A stretch of 23,496 nt of DNA from Prevotella sp. CAG:1185 (GCA_000436695.1 HF992642.1:5654-29149), one strand, 5' to 3'. Numbered from the stretch's first letter, positions 1-8,090 are shown. Notes: generated by a model from the letters alone, not told the origin. Made by a program: numbers and translations.

Positions 1-202
1 CGGGACGCGTGCTGAGGTGCGTGTTCTCTACATGAAACACCGACTGTATGGCAGAGTCTTGCTGAGCCGGAGTGGCGTCAGCAGGCAACTTCTGCAGCAC
101 CTCATACGGATGTTTCACCTTGACCGGACGCTCCGCTTTCAGCGGTTCTGCCGGTGCAATGTTCTCATGTACGTTTGTCGAATCAGCCTGAAGCTCTATC
201 AT
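1..202 (-). CDS. N-terminal fragment of uncharacterised protein
   Basis: An open frame starts with ATG at 202 and runs without a stop to the left edge, giving 67 residues that begin MIELQADSTNVHENIA. The fragment is hydrophilic and rich in Ala, Pro, Glu and Lys. It contains the stretch LPADATPAQQDSAIQ and then FHVENTHLSTRP. No signal peptide or membrane segment is visible in this part. The purine-rich AGGAAAAAGAA just before the ATG could serve as a ribosome binding site. The style recalls the N-termini of Bacteroidota DUF4271 membrane proteins, but this comes from memory of the family's appearance and is not proven. It lies 126 bp downstream of metK on the same strand, beyond a hairpin, so it is probably transcribed separately. 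Confidence 0.55.
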   Translation of the reverse strand, partial: MIELQADSTNVHENIAPAEPLKAERPVKVKHPYEVLQKLPADATPAQQDSAIQSVFHVENTHLSTRP

Positions 203-256
203 TTCTTTTTCCTGCCGTGCTTTGTTCTGTTTTGTTATATTACTTTATATAATAAG

Positions 257-310
257 GATGTGTCAAGACCACGGCATGCGCACCGCGCATGGCCCGTGTG
301 TTATGACACA
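257..310 (-). terminator. Hairpin terminator after metK
   Basis: ATGTGTCA (257-264) pairs perfectly with TGACACAT (303-310). Inside, CATGCGC (274-280) pairs with GCGCATG (284-290). Reading on minus, the hairpin follows the metK stop codon by about 18 bp and is followed by TTATTATATAAAG. This is a U-rich but not uninterrupted tail, so it is a likely rather than textbook intrinsic terminator. Confidence 0.6.
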
Positions 311-328
311 TCTTCACAGCGTACAGAC

Positions 329-1588
329 TTACAGTCCGAACGCCTTCTTTATCTCGTCTACCTTGTCGAGTTTCTCCCATGTAAAGAGTTCTACCTCGAT
401 TGTCTTTGTCTCGTGGTAGTGGCTCTCAAAGGTTTTCTTCACTTTCTCATACTTGCGGCCCATGTGTCCGTAAGCAGCAGTCTCGCTGTAGATAGGCTGG
501 CGCAACTTTAAGTCGCGCTCGATGGCTCTCGGTCTGAGGTCGAACATCTTCTTTATAACCTCTGCTATCTCGCCGTCCGACTGTTTTACGTGGCTTCTGC
601 CGTATGTGTTTACATATATGCTTACAGGTTCAGCCTGACCTATGGCGTAGCTTACCTGAACAAGCATCTCATCGGCAACGCCGGCAGCCACCATGTTCTT
701 AGCTATATAGCGTGCGGCGTAAGCAGCCGAACGGTCAACCTTGCTCGAGTCTTTGCCTGAGAATGCGCCTCCGCCGTGTGCGCCCTTGCCGCCGTAGGTA
801 TCTACGATAATCTTGCGGCCCGTAAGACCAGTGTCGCCGTGAGGGCCTCCGATAACGAACTTTCCTGTCGGATTGACAAGATACTTTATGTTGTCGTCAA
901 ACAGCGCGAGCACCTTCTCGCTGTGAATCTGCTCCTTTACACGCGGCATAAGGATGTTCTTTACGTCATCCTTAATACGCGCAAGCATAGCGTCGTCATC
1001 CGGATCAAACTCGTCGTGCTGTGTTGAAACCACGATGGTGTCTATGCGGCGAGCCTCGCCGTTGTCGTCGTATTCAACCGTAACCTGACTCTTTGAGTCG
1101 GGACGCAAATATGTCATCTGCTTGCCTTCCTTACGTATGTCGGCCAGTGTGCGCATTATCAGATGTGCAAGGTCGAGCGACAGCGGCATATAGTTTTCGG
1201 TTTCGTTGCAGGCGTATCCGAACATCATACCCTGGTCGCCGGCACCCTGCTCGCTTTCGTCCTGACGGTCAACACCGCGCTTTATGTCCTCGCTCTGCTC
1301 GTGTATGGCGTTGAGCACGCCGCACGATTCGCTGTCAAACTGATATTCTGACTTTGTATAGCCTATTCTTTTTATCGTCTTGCGGGCTATGGTCTGCAGG
1401 TCGATATAAACATCGCTGCGCACCTCACCGGCAATTACAACCTGTCCGGTAGTGACAAGAGTCTCAACGGCCACGCGAGCCTTGTCGTCGTAAGCCAGAA
1501 ACTGGTCAAGAATTGCGTCTGAAATTTGGTCGGCAACCTTGTCTGGATGCCCTTCCGATACTGATTCTGAAGTGAAGAAATATGCCAT
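329..1588 (-). CDS. metK: S-adenosylmethionine synthase
   Basis: This cytoplasmic enzyme makes S-adenosylmethionine from ATP and methionine. The 419-residue protein has the family landmarks: GHPDK (residues 13-17), the ATP-binding signature GAGDQGMMFGYA (about 115-126), GDTGLTGRKIIVDTYGG (about 251-267) and the second signature GGGAFSGKD (about 272-280). The start was placed at 1588 (MAYFFTSESV...). An in-frame ATG 20 codons upstream lies upstream of the predicted transcription start and adds residues not typical of MetK. A Bacteroidota promoter sits at 1618-1649, which leaves a leader of only about 25 nt. That is too short for a SAM riboswitch, so control at that level is unlikely here. The gene looks monocistronic, with a hairpin at 257-310. 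Length and motifs indicate an intact enzyme. Confidence 0.97.
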   Translation of the reverse strand: MAYFFTSESVSEGHPDKVADQISDAILDQFLAYDDKARVAVETLVTTGQVVIAGEVRSDVYIDLQTIARKTIKRIGYTKSEYQFDSESCGVLNAIHEQSEDIKRGVDRQDESEQGAGDQGMMFGYACNETENYMPLSLDLAHLIMRTLADIRKEGKQMTYLRPDSKSQVTVEYDDNGEARRIDTIVVSTQHDEFDPDDDAMLARIKDDVKNILMPRVKEQIHSEKVLALFDDNIKYLVNPTGKFVIGGPHGDTGLTGRKIIVDTYGGKGAHGGGAFSGKDSSKVDRSAAYAARYIAKNMVAAGVADEMLVQVSYAIGQAEPVSIYVNTYGRSHVKQSDGEIAEVIKKMFDLRPRAIERDLKLRQPIYSETAAYGHMGRKYEKVKKTFESHYHETKTIEVELFTWEKLDKVDEIKKAFGL

Positions 1589-1617
1589 TTTATTTACATT
1601 AATTATAAAAATAGTGT

Positions 1618-1649
1618 GCAAAGTTAAGGCAATTAGTTCTAATCGCAAA
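1618..1649 (-). promoter_or_regulatory. Bacteroidota promoter of metK
   Basis: On minus, TTTG (1649-1646) is followed after 19 bp by TAACTTTGC (1626-1618). This matches the -33 TTTG and -7 TAnnTTTG elements of the Bacteroidota housekeeping sigma factor. Transcription would begin near 1612. Confidence 0.8.
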
Positions 1650-1765
1650 ATAAAAACATGCTTTTTAACTGATTTTCAGTGTAAGCACCGCTGTGCCAAT
1701 AAATTAATAACTTATTTTGAACTATGGCGCCGTTAAAATATAAGTTGCCGTAAAGCACAAACAAA

Positions 1766-1822
1766 GACGCCTGCCGGCAGCGTTTCATATACAATGAAAT
1801 AAACGCAATGTCGGCAGGTGTC
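1766..1822 (-). terminator. Hairpin terminator after PL11 lyase
   Basis: GACGCCTGCCG (1766-1776) pairs with CGGCAGGTGTC (1812-1822) with one wobble. An inner stem joins GCGTTTCAT and ATGAA..AAACGC. On minus the hairpin is followed by TTTGTTTGTG. It lies about 80 bp past the lyase stop codon and upstream of the metK promoter. Confidence 0.65.
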
Positions 1823-1903
1823 TTATATCATTCCACGTGCTTGTGTCTGCGGCAAGGCATTGTCTGACAGGACGATACACCTTGCGCGAACGCTCTATAT
1901 GGA

Positions 1904-4867
1904 CTATTTCTTTACAAACTTTCTTACTTCTGATGAAGTGCCGTGGTCGATTATGAGAATATAGCAACCTGGAGCAACAGCAGAAGTGATATTTCCGGGA
2001 GCGCCAACTCCACGCGCAACAACCATTCCGCTCGTGGCAGATACAAGTGTGAGTTTTGCAGCAGACTCCACTGAAGACGCGGTCTCAATGCCTGAAGCCA
2101 CATATTCGTTGTAGTGTTCTTTCACCTTCGCCGAGCTCATAGCACCTTTATATATCGTAAACTCGTCGATTGTTCCTTCAAAGAAATTGTTAAGATTGAC
2201 GTTGACATTACCGACAGTGAGCGGTTCGTCATTGTCAGAAATGCTGCCGGTGGTGTCAACCGACTCACCTATCAGCACTCCGTTGGCATATAGTTTCAGC
2301 GTCTTGGTGTAGCTGTCGCGCACACAGACGATGTGAGTCCACTCTCCGTTAAAATAAGCCGTGCCCGTGGCAGAAGCTTCGCTCTTGGTAACGTTGTCGT
2401 CAACGGCAAACTTCAGCAGGCCGTTCTTATACTCCAGTCCTACCCATTTGCCTGTTGCCCCTGTCTCGGCATTGGCTGTTATGCTGCCTTTATGGAATAT
2501 GTATGCGGCATTGTCGGTCGACTTCATCCAAAACTCAATGGTAAAATCTTCTGTGCCGAGCTGAATCTGACTATAAGCCATCTGAGTAAAATAAGACGAA
2601 CCGTCAAGCTGCGCAGCATTGCCCTTTACGCCCTGCACCAGCGTCGGATTGCCCACAGCCTGAGCCATGCCCTCAACAGTGTTGGGCGTAGAGCCGGCGC
2701 TAATATCGTCAAACGGATAGCAAGCCAGCGGAGTCAGCACAATCTTATCGCGCACGGTTATCGTTCCTTCTATCGTTGCTGTGGTTTCACCGCCCGTGGT
2801 CGACACCTTATATTTATACGCGCCGACAGCAGAAGGTATTCCACTTATAGTCAGGCGTTTAGATGAGTTATCAACAGACATGTCAACACCGTCGGGCAGT
2901 CCTTCAACTGTTACGCCCGTGGCATTTCTCCATTCATACACAATGTCTTCAATGGCATCACCCTGCTCCACCGTCTGGTTGAGCTGTCCGCTCACCGCGC
3001 GCAGCGATGCGTCAGTAGAGAATCTGTCGGGCAGATAATAGCCGAGGTGCGGCGGCTGGTTGTACGCCACATTCTGCCATGCAATGGCCATTCTGTATAT
3101 ATGGTCCTGCATAAGACATGGCACTTTATATCCGGTTTCTTCGGTCGTCGTGAATATAAGCAGGTCTGAACTTGTGCTTCCGTCCCACAGAATTACTTCC
3201 TCGCGCCAGTCACCAAGAATATCTGCCGAAAGGCATGGAGTTTTCTTTGTAGAGTTGCACGACTGTGCGTTGCTGTATTGTCCGAGGCTCCATTTGGCGG
3301 CATCGCTTGTCAGCGTAGAATTGCGTTTCACAATATCGGTGCCGTCGAGCAACTCTTCATACAGGTCGCCGTCCCAATATATGCGAAAATTGCACGACGG
3401 GCGCTTGTCTGCCACCTTGTTTCCGCGGCAGTCGTATGTTGCCGTAGCCTTGGTGCCCGATGTGTAGTCGGCTATTGCCCAAGCCTCGCATCCGCGCCAT
3501 TTGTCGCTAACGTCGGCCACAACGCCGCGTCCTATGTCGTTGCCGCTCTGCTTCTGTCCCCACAATATCTCGCCTGTTTTAGCATCACGGAACTCTGCGT
3601 CCCAGGGATATGCCGACGATTTTTCCTCATGCACCATCCATATTTCAAGTCCGTCATGGTCGGGATCAAAGTCGCCAAGATGCAGGGCATCGCCGTGGCC
3701 GGCACCTGTACGGTATAGCACGGAGCCGTCGTGGTCTAAGCATGCCGCGCCATACACAATCTCGTCGCATCCGTCGCCGTCAACATCACCCACGGTCAAG
3801 GCATGAGCGCCTTCGCCATAAAGACCTTCGCCATCGGTCTCCGACTTATGCAGCCATCGCTGTTTAAGGTTTTTCCCATCGAAATCCCATGCGCAGAGAT
3901 ATGCCGCCGTATAATAGCCGCGGCACATCACAAGGCTCGGCTTCTGTCCGTCAAGATAAGCCACGCAGGCAAGATAGCGTTCTGAGCGGTTGCCGTAAGA
4001 GTCGCCCCACTGCGAGTTTGAGCGTACCGAGCGCAGCGGAACATAGCTCACCGTGGTTATTTCGGCACCTGTCTGTCCGTTGAACACCGTGAGATACTCA
4101 GGGCCAGACACTATTATACCCTTGTTCGAGCCGCTGTTTACGCGGTAGTCGTCAGTAACCTTATCGTCGCCCATCAGCACAGCCTTGCCCTGTCCGTCAA
4201 TAGTTCCGGGCGCAGTCTTGCACGCCACTTCGGCTTTTCCGTCGCCGTCGAGGTCGTACACCATAAACTGGGTGTAATGTGCGCCGGCACGTATGTTGCG
4301 TCCAAGGTCAATGCGCCACAGCTTTGTGCCGTCAATCTTGTATCCGTCTATATACACGTTGCCCGTATATGCGCCTCTCTCCGAGTTGTCCTTCGAGTTG
4401 CTCGGGTCCCATTTCACTATTATCTCATACTCACCGTCGCCGTCGACATCGCCCACAGAGCAGTCGTTCGGGCTGTATGTGTAAGCCACGCCGTCGGGAG
4501 TGGTTCCGCCTGCAGGCCGGTCGAGATGCACCTTCTTATATATTTCAGGCCATACGGCTGTCTCAGCCGTCGTCTCAACGGTCTGTCCGCCGTCCACAGC
4601 CTTAACGACATACTTGGCATCTGCCGTTCCCGAAGCGTCAACAAAGTTGGTGCTGCCTGTTATCAGCGAGCCGTTAACCTTAACGCCGTTGCGATAGACG
4701 TCATAGCCCATCGTACTTTTGTCTGACGTCAGGCATCGCCACGACAGATAAACGCCGGCATCTGTCTTTACGGCAACGAGTCCGCGCCCGAGCTTTTCGG
4801 TCTGCTGTGACACGGCAGGACACAATGCCGCCGACAGCATCAAACAAGATAAAAACAATTTCTTCAT
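1904..4867 (-). CDS. Secreted rhamnogalacturonan lyase, PL11 family
   Basis: Likely a rhamnogalacturonan I endolyase, cutting the rhamnose-galacturonate backbone of pectin by beta-elimination outside the cytoplasm. The 987-residue protein starts with a signal peptide (MKKLFLSCLMLSAALCPAVS). The catalytic part spans roughly residues 25-615 and resembles YesW/YesX-type PL11 enzymes. Calcium-binding blade motifs are visible: DVDGDGEYEI (about 140), DLDGDGKAEV (about 205), DVDGDGCDEI (about 361) and DFDPDHDGLEI (about 399). An Ig-like segment (about 625-706) follows, then a LamG/concanavalin-like domain (about 713-925, with EFWMKS and GTIDEFTIYKGAMS), probably for sugar binding. The last 55 residues, ending GCYILIIDHGTSSEVRKFVKK, resemble a T9SS sorting tail, though weakly. 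The gene stands alone without a SusC/SusD pair nearby. The family call is firm; exact substrate is inferred. Confidence 0.92.
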   Translation of the reverse strand: MKKLFLSCLMLSAALCPAVSQQTEKLGRGLVAVKTDAGVYLSWRCLTSDKSTMGYDVYRNGVKVNGSLITGSTNFVDASGTADAKYVVKAVDGGQTVETTAETAVWPEIYKKVHLDRPAGGTTPDGVAYTYSPNDCSVGDVDGDGEYEIIVKWDPSNSKDNSERGAYTGNVYIDGYKIDGTKLWRIDLGRNIRAGAHYTQFMVYDLDGDGKAEVACKTAPGTIDGQGKAVLMGDDKVTDDYRVNSGSNKGIIVSGPEYLTVFNGQTGAEITTVSYVPLRSVRSNSQWGDSYGNRSERYLACVAYLDGQKPSLVMCRGYYTAAYLCAWDFDGKNLKQRWLHKSETDGEGLYGEGAHALTVGDVDGDGCDEIVYGAACLDHDGSVLYRTGAGHGDALHLGDFDPDHDGLEIWMVHEEKSSAYPWDAEFRDAKTGEILWGQKQSGNDIGRGVVADVSDKWRGCEAWAIADYTSGTKATATYDCRGNKVADKRPSCNFRIYWDGDLYEELLDGTDIVKRNSTLTSDAAKWSLGQYSNAQSCNSTKKTPCLSADILGDWREEVILWDGSTSSDLLIFTTTEETGYKVPCLMQDHIYRMAIAWQNVAYNQPPHLGYYLPDRFSTDASLRAVSGQLNQTVEQGDAIEDIVYEWRNATGVTVEGLPDGVDMSVDNSSKRLTISGIPSAVGAYKYKVSTTGGETTATIEGTITVRDKIVLTPLACYPFDDISAGSTPNTVEGMAQAVGNPTLVQGVKGNAAQLDGSSYFTQMAYSQIQLGTEDFTIEFWMKSTDNAAYIFHKGSITANAETGATGKWVGLEYKNGLLKFAVDDNVTKSEASATGTAYFNGEWTHIVCVRDSYTKTLKLYANGVLIGESVDTTGSISDNDEPLTVGNVNVNLNNFFEGTIDEFTIYKGAMSSAKVKEHYNEYVASGIETASSVESAAKLTLVSATSGMVVARGVGAPGNITSAVAPGCYILIIDHGTSSEVRKFVKK

Positions 4868-4902
4868 AAGATTTAAGTTAAAGATTTATTTTAGCAAGAT
4901 TA

Positions 4903-5009
4903 TGTTTGCGGCACAAAGATAAGCATAATAAACCGAATAAAGAAATTTATTTGCCCGCAATAACATGTCAGCCACAAAACACAATTAATGCGGACAGATG
5001 CCGCAAACA
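4903..5009. promoter_or_regulatory. Widely spaced inverted repeat at PL11 promoter
   Basis: TGTTTGCGGCA (4903-4913) and TGCCGCAAACA (4999-5009) are perfect 11-bp reverse complements separated by 85 bp. One arm lies directly after the predicted -7 box, at the transcription start; the other is about 90 bp upstream. This could be an operator pair for a looping regulator. The function is inferred. Confidence 0.4.
4914..4944 (-). promoter_or_regulatory. Candidate promoter of PL11 lyase
   Basis: On minus, TATCTTTG (4921-4914) fits the -7 consensus TAnnTTTG. A T-rich TTTCTTT segment about 20 bp upstream is a poor -33 match. Weak -33 elements are common at regulated promoters, which would fit a polysaccharide-degradation gene. 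Confidence 0.5.
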
Positions 5010-5042
5010 AGTCGGAAACTGCCCGCATATATTTATAATATA

Positions 5043-5080
5043 GGTATGCCGGACCATAAGAATAAGGTTAACCGGCAATG
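5043..5080 (-). terminator. Possible terminator after cupin gene
   Basis: GCCGGACC (5048-5055) and GGTtaaCCGGC (5066-5076) pair with a small bulge, extended by GGTAT/ATGCC flanks. It lies about 50 bp past the cupin stop codon on minus, but the tail is AT-rich (TATATTATAAATAT) rather than a clean T-run. Confidence 0.4.
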
Positions 5081-5128
5081 CCTTCAACGCTTTATGCCCC
5101 ATCAATAGGCCTTAACCGCAGGCGCATA

Positions 5129-5584
5129 TCACCACTCTACGCCGCCCTCGGCTATCACTCCGTCGGCAGCAGGAGTGTCGTCGGCACCGAACGAATTGGC
5201 CTTATATTGGATGCATATCATCACCATGTCGTCATTGCCTGTGTTGCGCAGCGCACGCATTCCGGCAGGAGCAACACGCACTACACTGCCCTGACCCACT
5301 GCGAAGGTTTTGCCGTCAACCTGAAACTCGCCTTCGCCGCTCACGATGATATACAGTTCCTCATGTGTCTTGTGGGAATGAAGGAAAGTGCTGCCCTCGC
5401 CCGGAGCAAAGGTCTGAAACGAAATTTCTGAACCTGTTGCGCCAAGGGCTGCGCCTGCAAATACCTTTCCTTTGAGAACTACACCGCCACCGAAGTCGAT
5501 TTCGTGCTCACGCAACTCGTTAAAACTGCCTGTTGTAACTGCGGTAAAATTGTCACCGCTGCCTATAATCTCTAACTTTTTCAT
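5129..5584 (-). CDS. Small cupin-domain protein
   Basis: A 151-residue single-domain cupin, presumably cytoplasmic since no signal peptide is visible. The first cupin motif is clear: GSTFLHSHKTHEELYIIVSGEGEF (in two parts, FLHSHKTHEE near residues 67-76 and then GEGEF), providing His69, His71 and a Glu as metal ligands. The second motif reads PAGMRALRN (about 106-114), where the usual His is replaced by Ala, so the metal site would have three ligands. The substrate is unknown. The start at 5584 (MKKLEIIG) was chosen because an ATG ten codons upstream overlaps the predicted -7 box at 5611-5619. The gene is divergent from an HxlR-type regulator at 5888, which suggests that regulator controls it in response to a reactive or toxic compound. 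That link is inference from context. Confidence 0.85.
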   Translation of the reverse strand: MKKLEIIGSGDNFTAVTTGSFNELREHEIDFGGGVVLKGKVFAGAALGATGSEISFQTFAPGEGSTFLHSHKTHEELYIIVSGEGEFQVDGKTFAVGQGSVVRVAPAGMRALRNTGNDDMVMICIQYKANSFGADDTPAADGVIAEGGVEW

Positions 5585-5610
5585 CTTACTGTATTTTTTG
5601 TTTTCGATGT

Positions 5611-5643
5611 GCAAAGTTAGTTTATATCTGCGTATGTATCAAG
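5611..5643 (-). promoter_or_regulatory. Promoter of cupin gene
   Basis: On minus, TAACTTTGC (5619-5611) is a perfect -7 box, preceded at about 20 bp by CTTG as a weak -33 element. The start point would fall near 5605, about 20 nt before the ATG at 5584. Confidence 0.65.
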
Positions 5644-5644
5644 A

Positions 5645-5680
5645 GGTTACAAAATCTAAAGCCGGTTACGCGGAGGTTAC
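5645..5680 (+). promoter_or_regulatory. GGTTAC repeats, putative HxlR operator
   Basis: GGTTAC occurs three times in 36 bp, at 5645-5650, 5664-5669 and 5675-5680. The outer two are exactly 30 bp apart and share the longer form GAGGTTAC. The cluster begins just upstream of the cupin -33 region. A fourth GGTTAC (5856-5861) overlaps the -7 box of the HxlR gene. The placement suggests a regulator binding site serving both divergent promoters. Confidence 0.45.
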
Positions 5681-5858
5681 TAATACTGAAATCCAACAAT
5701 TTATGCCAATCACTTTTACACACTTTAACAACATCACACGCATATAACACGTTTCTCCAAGGCGCACAAGCACATTAGTCATGTGGATTAAAATAAAAAG
5801 AAAGACATTATTTTACAAAATCAAGCCCTGTCTATGCGGTTTATTTAAGAATATTGGT

Positions 5859-5866
5859 TACTTTTG
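5859..5866 (+). promoter_or_regulatory. -7 box of HxlR-type gene
   Basis: TACTTTTG fits TAnnTTTG and lies 21 bp before the ATG at 5888, so the leader would be very short. It sits inside the near-palindrome GGTTACTTTTGTAAACC (5856-5872), which could allow autoregulation. No good -33 element is visible. Confidence 0.45.
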
Positions 5867-5887
5867 TAAACCGTAATCAATGTATTT

Positions 5888-6256
5888 ATGATTAAGAACG
5901 AACTTAAAGACACATTATATCCCAGCTGCCCCATACGCAACATATTGTCGCGGGTAGGCGACAAATGGTCAATGCTTGTGCTAATAACGCTCAACGAGCA
6001 CGGCGTTATGAGGTTTAATGAACTGCGCCGCAACATCCCTGACATATCGCAGAAGATGCTGTCGGAGGTGCTGAAGGCGCTCGAGGCCGACGACCTAGTG
6101 TCGAGAAAGGTCTATGCAGAGGTGCCGCCGCGTGTTGAATACAGGCTCACGGAAAGGGCGCTTACGCTCATTCCGCTCATCAATAACCTCATTCAATGGG
6201 CATTAAGCAATATGGACGACATAATGGACAGTCGGAGAAGATACTTGCTGAAATAG
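5888..6256 (+). CDS. HxlR-family winged-helix regulator
   Basis: A 122-residue DNA-binding protein of the HxlR (MarR-like winged helix) family, which typically works as a dimer and often senses aldehydes, quinones or electrophiles. It shows the family pattern: CPIRNILSRVGDKWSMLVL near the N-terminus with a conserved Cys at residue 14, the recognition region MRFNELRRNIPDISQKML (about 41-58), and the wing VPPRVEYRLTERA (about 83-95). In some family members the N-terminal Cys is the redox sensor, and it is present here. The gene is divergent from the cupin gene at 5584, with GGTTAC repeats between them, so it probably regulates that gene and itself. Family assignment is firm; target and signal are inferred. 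Confidence 0.93.
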   Translation: MIKNELKDTLYPSCPIRNILSRVGDKWSMLVLITLNEHGVMRFNELRRNIPDISQKMLSEVLKALEADDLVSRKVYAEVPPRVEYRLTERALTLIPLINNLIQWALSNMDDIMDSRRRYLLK

Positions 6257-6278
6257 CTTAATCATTAAGTTTCAGCAA
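6245..6278 (+). terminator. Hairpin overlapping HxlR stop codon
   Basis: TTGCTGAAA (6245-6253) pairs perfectly with TTTCAGCAA (6270-6278), and CTTAA/TTAAG extend the stem inside. The TAG stop (6254-6256) lies within the hairpin. It sits between convergent genes and might stop transcription from both sides, although neither flank has a strong T-run. Confidence 0.5.
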
Positions 6279-6341
6279 ACTTTGCGCATGGATGGATATG
6301 CCGACAAGCTGCCGGCAGACAGCTGTCTGACAACAAAGATG

Positions 6342-8054
6342 CTATCTGTTGACATATTTCACCGTCTTAACTTCGCCGCCGTCATACTTTATCTTCAATA
6401 TCAGCATGCCCTTGCCGAAACTCTTCAGGCCGTCCATGCCGCCAGTATTTCCTAACAATGCGCCGGCCGCTGAATAGACACTTATGTCCGCTATGCATCG
6501 GCTTTCAACATCGGTGATACCGGCAGAGCCTTTAGGCGGTATCTCTATCACGGCCGTGTCACGGCCATAAGCATTTTCTGCATACACCTCCACTGAAGCA
6601 CCGTCCGTAAGGTCGATGTAGGTAAAGGTCATTGTGGCATAATACGGGGTGTATGACGTGCATGGATAAATAAAAAATCCCGACTTCTCGCTCAGCATGG
6701 CAGATATGTCATTGCTGCCTTCGTAGCGCACTTCTATGGTTACTTTATTATATGACTCATTGTCCTCGTCAGGCTCAACGCTCACCAGGCCGGCACTGAG
6801 TATGCGCGGCTTCATCTCTAGAGTCATTACATATTCCGACTTTACATCCTCTCCTCCCGCCTTTCCTTCTAACGTAACCAGAGCACGTATGTCGCCGTCT
6901 ATCGTGCGTCTGTATCTGTCTTCATCACCTTCAGCAACGACAGGCACGGTGAACTCTTCGTCGGCCGATGTGGCTATGGTTTCATATCCTCCCGGCTTCA
7001 ACGGCAGACGGCACTCCCAACGGCGGTCTGACACGGCATTGTCGCCTGCCATTATATAAAAGGTATGCGACTTATAGGCCGACGCAATTCCCGTGTCGTC
7101 GATGTCTCTGCCGGCTATTTTCACCTTGGCATCATCCGCCATGCTCCAGCCCGTTGCGCCAAGCAGACTTAGCGTCACATCATCAACGGGCATGTCTATC
7201 TTGCCTTCGCCTTTATAGTACATCAAACTTTCTGCGCTTGTGAGAAATCTCAGCGATCTGTTAACGTCAAATTTCTTCGGCGCATACAGCTTATAACGCT
7301 CTTCTGCATTCAACACATAAAGATAACCAGCTGCCGGACAAACAAAGTTTTCAAGTGATGTATGGTCTGAGACCGGCAAATCTTCCATGCGCGTGCCGTC
7401 TTCAGCAAATATCAGTCTGTCAAAGGCAGTCATGCCTCCGCATCCAAACACAATGTTTCCTTCATTGTCATATCTTACGCTCGAGCCAAATCCCAAGGCT
7501 GAAGCCATGGCCCTAAGCATGGCATAGGCAAGATTCTTTGAGCCCGCAACGGCATCACGGCCTGCCCCTACACACCATTGCGTATTGCTGTTGATATGTA
7601 TCACCGCGTCAGTTTCGGGCACATTGCCAAGCCCTTTGCCTGCCAGTTTACGGCACAGCGCAAGCGGATACATCACCTTATCTGCCGACGAAGGCAGCGC
7701 CGAATAATTCACTTCGGTCCTGATGTCGGCCCCCTGCATGTCGTCATAGCTCACCTGCAACTTCAGCGTATCTCCCGAAGTCATATATCCGCTCCAGATG
7801 TCTGACGCCATCTTCAATGCGATTTTAAGATTTTCGGGCAGTTTCTCACAGCCGTTTCCTTCCATCACCACGCATCCCGACCGCCGGGCAGACAGACGCA
7901 AACGCTTGGCATTGTCAGACGGGGTTATCGTTACGGTGCCACAATCGTAGACATCGTCATGCACAAGCGTAACAACATTCTGCGAATGTCCGCACAATGA
8001 AACAGCCGAAAGCAACGACGCAAGCAGTATTTTAAACAAGGATGATGATAACAT
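6342..8054 (-). CDS. Secreted protein with possible degenerate protease site
   Basis: A 570-residue exported protein of no firmly recognised family. It begins with a signal peptide (MLSSSLFKILLASLLSAVSLCGHSQ) and ends in a tail (about 512-570, from ITDVESRCIADISVYSAAG to VKTVKYVNR) that resembles a T9SS type A sorting domain. Around residues 179-193 it reads MLRAMASALGFGSSV. At this kind of place, secreted Bacteroidota metalloprotease-like proteins have HExxHGLGFG; here both His and the Glu are absent. Later DVTLSLLGATGWSM (about 292-305) resembles the segment following the active site in such proteins. Thus it may be a non-catalytic relative. Eight or more Cys suggest disulfides. It is single and convergent with the HxlR gene. 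Role unknown; surface or secreted adhesion or binding is a guess. Confidence 0.8.
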   Translation of the reverse strand: MLSSSLFKILLASLLSAVSLCGHSQNVVTLVHDDVYDCGTVTITPSDNAKRLRLSARRSGCVVMEGNGCEKLPENLKIALKMASDIWSGYMTSGDTLKLQVSYDDMQGADIRTEVNYSALPSSADKVMYPLALCRKLAGKGLGNVPETDAVIHINSNTQWCVGAGRDAVAGSKNLAYAMLRAMASALGFGSSVRYDNEGNIVFGCGGMTAFDRLIFAEDGTRMEDLPVSDHTSLENFVCPAAGYLYVLNAEERYKLYAPKKFDVNRSLRFLTSAESLMYYKGEGKIDMPVDDVTLSLLGATGWSMADDAKVKIAGRDIDDTGIASAYKSHTFYIMAGDNAVSDRRWECRLPLKPGGYETIATSADEEFTVPVVAEGDEDRYRRTIDGDIRALVTLEGKAGGEDVKSEYVMTLEMKPRILSAGLVSVEPDEDNESYNKVTIEVRYEGSNDISAMLSEKSGFFIYPCTSYTPYYATMTFTYIDLTDGASVEVYAENAYGRDTAVIEIPPKGSAGITDVESRCIADISVYSAAGALLGNTGGMDGLKSFGKGMLILKIKYDGGEVKTVKYVNR

Positions 8055-8082
8055 AAGCTATATTTTTTAATTTAACCGACAG

Positions 8083-8090
8083 CAAATATA
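8083..8090 (-). promoter_or_regulatory. -7 box of secreted-protein gene
   Basis: On minus, TATATTTG (8090-8083) fits TAnnTTTG and lies about 30 bp before the ATG at 8054. The upstream sequence is AT-rich and has no clear TTTG -33 element. Confidence 0.45.

Noticed and set aside
1589..1765. SAM riboswitch upstream of metK
   Set aside because: The promoter at 1618-1649 leaves only about 25 nt of leader, too short for any known SAM riboswitch.
5771..5785. Palindrome CACATTAGTCATGTG between cupin and HxlR genes
   Set aside because: Short 5-bp arms, a single copy and no relation to a promoter element; could be chance.
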